From contig JAFVHC010000296.1 of NCBI GenBank assembly GCA_017474705.1, positions 1 to 8,073 on the forward strand: 8,073 bases of DNA. The letters run 5' to 3'. Shown here one piece after another: positions 5,772-8,073 of the stretch (the first letter of the stretch is position 1; every line of letters starts with the position of its first letter). Origin of the DNA: Bacillota bacterium (lineage in GTDB: Bacteria > Bacillota > Clostridia > Lachnospirales > Bianqueaceae). Under the pieces are notes generated by a model, which did not search any database, was not told the origin of the DNA, and saw nothing but the letters and a program-made list of their open reading frames with translations. A program made the translations under genes and the position numbers.

Positions 5772-6987
5772 ACCGGCCGGCGCATCTTAGGCGGATGAAG
5801 CGGCGGGAGAAGAAACTGTACTCTTCGTTGAAATCATGCCAGCTTTCCTGTACGCCGCCGACCATGATCTTGATCAACGGTACACCGTAATCGGCTTCGG
5901 CCTGTTCCACTTCCTTCCAGGTATCACCATCGGCCGTACAGACGATGGCCTTGACGCCGGCCTTCTCGAAACGATAGGAGAAGTCATGCGATTTCAGCTG
6001 ATTGGTGGCAGGGATCGCCACGGCGCCGATCTTGTGCAGCGCCAGGATGGAGAACCAGAACTGGTAGTGGCGCTTGAGCACCAGCATGACCCGGTCTCCG
6101 CGTTTGATGCCCAGAGACGAGAAGTAGTTGGCCGTCTGGCTGGAAGCATCTTTGATATCCTTGAATGTGAAGCGGCGCTCGGTCAAGTCGTTGGAGACGT
6201 GGACCATGGCCAGCTTCTCCGGATCCTTGCGGCCGATGGCGTCGACCACGTCGAAAGCGAAGTTGAAGCGTTCGGTGTTCTTGAACTTAAGATGCTGCAG
6301 GACACCGTTCTCATCCTCTTCCGCATCGATAAAGTCCTTGGCGACTTCGGAATCGCCCACCAGCTGCGGCGCTCTCTGCTCGGTGACACCGGGCTTCGCG
6401 TCGGTCTCGGTGGTGGCCATGATCATGGCCAGGAAGGTGCAGTCTTCACCATCCACGGCGATCATACCATGCGGCGTAGAGGAGTTGTAATAGATGCTGT
6501 CACCCTCGTGCAGGATCTCCTCATGATCGCCGACCTTGACTTTCAGCGTACCTTTGAGGATCAGGTCGAATTCCTGACCGGCGTGGGTCGTGGTATGAAT
6601 CGGCTGATCCAGCAGCGCTTCTTCATAATTATAGGTGACCCAGTAGGGCGTGGCCAGTTTGCCGCGGAACATGGAAGCCATGTTCTGGATGGTGATGCCT
6701 TCTTCACTGGCGGTGAGCGCACCGGTGCCCCGGCGCGTCAGGGTGTAGCTGGACAGCTTGGCTGTGTGGCCTTCGACCAGCTGGGTAACGTCCATACCGA
6801 AGACCAGAGCGCACTTGTGTAGAAAAGTAAAGGGAAGATCCGCTTCACCGGTCTCGTATGCATTGTACTGATCCAGAGAAACTTCGGTCAGTCCGGCCAT
6901 TTCTTCCGGGGTGTGTCCGGTGATCCAGCGCATCTCTCGGATACGACGTGCGATCTCGTGCAGCTGGCTGGTTGTTTCTGTAGGCAT
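5671..6987 (-). CDS. XRE-family HTH plus cupin plus start of acyl-CoA synthetase (frameshifted N-terminal part)
   Basis: The frame has 438 codons, but only residues 1-400 look authentic; the last 38 are out-of-frame sequence. Domains in order: XRE-type helix-turn-helix (about residues 8-65), a cupin barrel (about 125-190, with H131, H135, E139 and H173 in an arrangement like cupin metal or ligand sites), then the N-terminal part of an AMP-binding enzyme (from about 240: FDVVDAIGRKDPEKLAMV, LGIKRGDRVMLVLKR, GAVAIPATNQL). XRE-cupin proteins are normally stand-alone regulators; here one is fused to an enzyme. Removing one base near 5787 joins it to the C-terminal part, giving about 754 residues. 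The start has GGAGGA (6996-7001) 8 nt upstream. It is the first gene after the T-box leader. If the frameshift is real, the HTH-cupin part could still be made and might still bind DNA. Confidence 0.85.
   Translation of the reverse strand: MPTETTSQLHEIARRIREMRWITGHTPEEMAGLTEVSLDQYNAYETGEADLPFTFLHKCALVFGMDVTQLVEGHTAKLSSYTLTRRGTGALTASEEGITIQNMASMFRGKLATPYWVTYNYEEALLDQPIHTTTHAGQEFDLILKGTLKVKVGDHEEILHEGDSIYYNSSTPHGMIAVDGEDCTFLAMIMATTETDAKPGVTEQRAPQLVGDSEVAKDFIDAEEDENGVLQHLKFKNTERFNFAFDVVDAIGRKDPEKLAMVHVSNDLTERRFTFKDIKDASSQTANYFSSLGIKRGDRVMLVLKRHYQFWFSILALHKIGAVAIPATNQLKSHDFSYRFEKAGVKAIVCTADGDTWKEVEQAEADYGVPLIKIMVGGVQESWHDFNEEYSFFSRRFIRLRCAGRYGSDGRFLLLRYDRISETGDPQLQLRSGPLRHR
5784..5790 (-). other. 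Frameshift junction
   Basis: This is the only place where the N-terminal frame can be joined to the C-terminal frame with family-like sequence on both sides. Upstream frame codons CTA (5788-5790) and AGA (5785-5787) overlap the TAA (5787-5789) of the downstream frame. No long homopolymer is present, which makes a simple slippage artefact less obvious. Confidence 0.7.
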
Positions 6988-6995
6988 GATGCAAG

Positions 6996-7001
6996 TCCTC
7001 C
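6996..7001 (-). promoter_or_regulatory. Ribosome binding site of the first operon gene
   Basis: GGAGGA on the minus strand, 8 nt before the ATG at 6987. It supports that start and shows the XRE-cupin end is the true N-terminus of the fusion protein. Confidence 0.75.
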
Positions 7002-7054
7002 ATAAAATGAATTCTTGATGGATGTTTAAAGCGCCATCGTGAGAGGAATAGTGT

Positions 7055-7340
7055 CATAAATAAAGATACGACCCGTCTCAGGATGATTGAGACGAGTCGT
7101 TATATACCCGCGGTACCACTCAATTTGCAGCCGGCGCCATAAGCGCACGAAAACTGCCGCTTCAGGTCCCATCAGACCCTATACCGTAACGTGGTCAAAC
7201 GTGAGGCGCTTACTTGCAGATGTGTTCAGCCCTCCGGCTCGAAAGTGATAGGCGTTTGAAGTTCGTGCTGACGGTTCGCACCGGCCACCGTCTCTCTGAA
7301 AGCAGTTCCTTCTGCCGTCTTCGTCATAGCTTTTATGTGC
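7055..7340 (-). ncRNA. T-box riboswitch leader, isoleucine (AUC) specifier
   Basis: This is the transcribed leader of the operon on the minus strand. Stem I has a K-turn formed by AUGA (5' side) and CGAG (3' side), the AG-bulge sequence TGCTTTCAGAGAG, and an apical helix GACGGT/ACCGTC closing a GGTGCGA-containing loop. The specifier is read as AUC (plus 7247-7249) in UAUCACUUUCGAG, that is, codon, A, five bases, GAG, the spacing I know from other T-boxes. The T-box motif TTGAGTGGTACCGCGG lies at about 7109-7124, with a UGGU bulge that matches an A73-CCA tRNA end such as tRNA-Ile. UAAGCG/CGCUUA forms a long-range stem in between. Known mechanism: uncharged tRNA stabilises the antiterminator and lets transcription into the operon. 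The T-box class is certain; the amino acid is less so. Confidence 0.92.
7057..7100 (-). terminator. T-box regulatory (intrinsic) terminator
   Basis: A 13-bp stem joins ACGACTCGTCTCA (plus 7088-7100) and TGAGACGGGTCGT (plus 7068-7080), with one G-U pair and a 7-nt loop, followed by the U-rich ATCTTTATTTA. Its 5' strand carries ACUC (plus 7094-7097), which can instead pair with GAGU (plus 7118-7121) of the T-box motif to form the antiterminator. The two folds exclude each other. Confidence 0.9.
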
Positions 7341-7344
7341 ATCT

Positions 7345-7373
7345 ATAGTAGCACAGGAGGCAAAGTTTGTCAA
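7345..7373 (-). promoter_or_regulatory. sigma70-type promoter of the T-box operon
   Basis: On the minus strand a perfect -35 TTGACA (plus 7368-7373) is followed by a 17-nt spacer and TACTAT (plus 7345-7350). Transcription would start near 7338, just before T-box stem I. AT-rich sequence lies upstream of the -35 box. Confidence is good because of the -35 match, the spacing and the fit to the start of the T-box structure. Confidence 0.75.
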
Positions 7374-7471
7374 CGGAAAAAGCAACAATAATTTAGAGGT
7401 TTAAAGCGAGAGATTTGGGAAAAATATAGGCTCTATATCTCTGACCTGCAAATATTGAGATAGGTAAAGAT

Positions 7472-7719
7472 CTGCATGTACGCGGAACTATCAGGATCCA
7501 CCACTTAATTAAACCTACATGTACAGCGAACTGTCAGATCCGGATACGAGTGTAATACTACATGTACATAATAGCCTTAAATCAAGCAAGACAGGGTGGA
7601 TCGTACTGTAGAATTGATTACCATGAGCCGTCTTACATGTACAACGGGCTCTTTTTCGCGCAAAATGTACATGTAGAGCGATGGCAAGGAGAAGATTTGA
7701 AAGTTCTCTGTACCTGTAG
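7472..7719. repeat. Degenerate 43-bp-period repeat with TACATGTA palindromes in two opposed halves
   Basis: Plus-strand copies begin at 7472 (CTGCATGTAC), 7515 (CTACATGTACA) and 7558 (CTACATGTACA), exactly 43 bp apart. Minus-strand copies begin at 7676 (CTACATGTACA) and 7719 (CTACAGGTACA), also 43 bp apart. A further palindrome TTACATGTACA is at 7633-7643, and a shortened CTACAGTACGA is at 7601-7611 (minus). The conserved part extends past the palindrome in the 7515 and 7719 copies (AGCGAACTGTCAGATC versus AGAGAACTTTCAAATC), while the next 17 bp are unrelated. The two halves mirror around 7617. Because 43 is not a multiple of 3, this is not a coding repeat. Confidence 0.75.
7625..7656 (+). 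terminator. Plus-strand terminator-like hairpin
   Basis: GAGCC (7625-7629) pairs with GGCTC (7647-7651), extended by GT/AC with one bulged G, and is followed by TTTTT (7652-7656). The loop holds one TACATGTA palindrome. No plus-strand gene leads into it, so it may end a small RNA or be part of the repeat structure. Confidence 0.45.
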
Positions 7720-7796
7720 TATCGATGATTACTCATTTTCTGATGGTTTATAGAACTAATAATTCGATTTGAGGCACCGAAATCAGACGTCATGCT

Positions 7797-8073
7797 TCAG
7801 AGATCACGAAAAACGCGGTCGCGGATCCTGGCTTCAAAGACCTTGGCTTGAAATACATAACGGTCACCCTCAAAACTGACCAGCAGATCATCTCCCAAAG
7901 TGAATCCCGAGCTTTGATAATGATCGATCTTGCTGAACGCGCGCGAAGAGTAGTCGGCAGCCTGCATCATGCCGAAATGCTCTATGATGATCTCCCTTCG
8001 TTCACGGATATCAAGTATCGTGAAGTCCGCGTATACGATGCCTAAACCTTTTATCGTCACAGGATACTCATAC
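7797..8073 (-). CDS. C-terminal part of a hypothetical protein, PD-(D/E)XK-nuclease-like end
   Basis: The frame is open from the right edge of the window to TGA at 7797 (92 codons visible); the N-terminus lies outside. The visible part includes YPVTIKGLGIVYADFTILDI, then REIIIEHFGMM, then SKIDHYQSSGFTLGDDLLVSFE. From memory this resembles the C-terminal end of Clostridia hypothetical proteins of the type (Y)PDFT...EI-x-EHFGMM...KI-x-Y...G, where D (in ADFT) and E-x-H would be the nuclease-like active-site residues. The usual PDF is ADF here. A GTG at 8058-8060 could be taken as a start, but the frame continues upstream through it without a stop and the homologous core begins before it, so I treat the gene as partial. 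The function is unknown. Confidence 0.65.
   Translation of the reverse strand, partial: YEYPVTIKGLGIVYADFTILDIRERREIIIEHFGMMQAADYSSRAFSKIDHYQSSGFTLGDDLLVSFEGDRYVFQAKVFEARIRDRVFRDL

Larger units (their letters stand above)
4722..6987 (-). pseudogene. Reconstructed XRE-cupin-acyl-CoA synthetase fusion gene, interrupted by a +1 shift near 5787
   Basis: The two frames above belong to one gene. The N-terminal frame is homologous up to about L400 (FSRRFIRL). The other frame resumes with DAPAGMDPMVAFFSSGTTG, immediately after an in-frame TAA at 5787-5789. On the minus strand the junction reads CGC-CTA-A-GAT-GCG; dropping a single A gives R-L-D-A and an open frame of about 754 codons. The cause may be a real indel, an assembly error or, less likely, recoding. 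Downstream genes are intact, and the operon reads on past it. Confidence 0.75.
7374..7796. other. Gene-free, AT-richer intergenic region
   Basis: This 420-bp stretch lies between the partial gene at the right edge and the T-box promoter. It contains the 43-bp-period repeat and the plus-strand hairpin listed separately. The short open frames inside it (for example 7515-7793 minus and 7562-7753 plus) lack a ribosome binding site and family resemblance. I see no tRNA, IS end or clear minus-strand terminator here. Confidence 0.6.

Noticed and set aside
5784..5790. Programmed +1 ribosomal frameshift
   Set aside because: CTA-AGA loosely recalls known +1 sites, but the leucine tRNA would pair poorly with UAA after slipping, and no stimulating structure is evident; an indel or sequence error is simpler.
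4812..6822. Plus-strand open frames of 328 codons opposite both halves of the acyl-CoA synthetase gene
   Set aside because: Antisense shadows, low-complexity composition, no RBS and no family resemblance.
7256..7261. UUC (Phe) as the T-box specifier within GAACUUCAA
   Set aside because: It does not have the fixed distance to the K-turn GAG, and these bases pair with GAAG of stem I. AUC at 7247-7249 fits the usual spacing. I keep some doubt.
7179..7388. Minus-strand open frame of 69 codons in the leader
   Set aside because: It covers the promoter and T-box stem I, has no RBS, and its bases are explained by RNA structure.
7472..7719. CRISPR array
   Set aside because: The repeats are short, degenerate and palindromic, run in both directions and have about 17-bp gaps; there are no cas genes.
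7515..7793. Minus-strand open frame of 92 codons and plus-strand frame 7562-7753
   Set aside because: The recurring CTC/LYM residues come from the TGTACATGTAG repeat read in different frames; a 43-bp period does not keep a reading frame, and no RBS is seen.

Overview
The window looks like a low-to-mid-GC anaerobic Bacillota chromosome, most likely a gut- or rumen-type Clostridia. The reasons are a classical T-box leader, strong GGAGG-type ribosome binding sites, short intergenic gaps and a ferredoxin-linked 2-oxoacid oxidoreductase. This assignment is an inference; no marker gene is present. All recognisable genes lie on the minus strand.

Layout, in minus-strand transcription order (high to low coordinates). 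(1) At 7797-8073 is the C-terminal part of a protein that starts outside the window; it resembles hypothetical proteins with a PD-(D/E)XK-nuclease-like end. (2) At 7374-7796 is a 420-bp gene-free stretch. It holds a degenerate repeat built on the palindrome TACATGTA with a 43-bp period, in two opposed halves around position 7617, and a plus-strand terminator-like hairpin. (3) At 7055-7373 are a sigma70-type promoter and a T-box riboswitch whose specifier codon I read as AUC (isoleucine). (4) At 1457-6987 is a tightly packed six-gene operon: an XRE-cupin-acyl-CoA synthetase fusion broken by a frameshift near 5787, a P-loop ATPase, a 2[4Fe-4S] ferredoxin subunit, and the alpha, beta (TPP) and gamma subunits of a VOR/KOR-type 2-oxoacid:ferredoxin oxidoreductase. 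A strong terminator at 1401-1449 ends it. (5) At 1-1343 is a separate unit with its own promoter overlapping that terminator, coding for an L-arabinose isomerase-like protein that runs off the left edge.

How the genes fit together: an AMP-forming acyl-CoA synthetase makes acyl-CoA from a free acid. A 2-oxoacid:ferredoxin oxidoreductase can run backwards and carboxylate acyl-CoA to a 2-oxoacid. Placing both behind a T-box that responds to uncharged tRNA-Ile suggests a scavenging route, 2-methylbutyrate to 2-methylbutyryl-CoA to 3-methyl-2-oxopentanoate to isoleucine, switched on when isoleucine runs short. The enzyme families and the T-box are seen in the sequence; the pathway direction and substrate are inferred. 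If the frameshift is real, the first step is broken in this strain.
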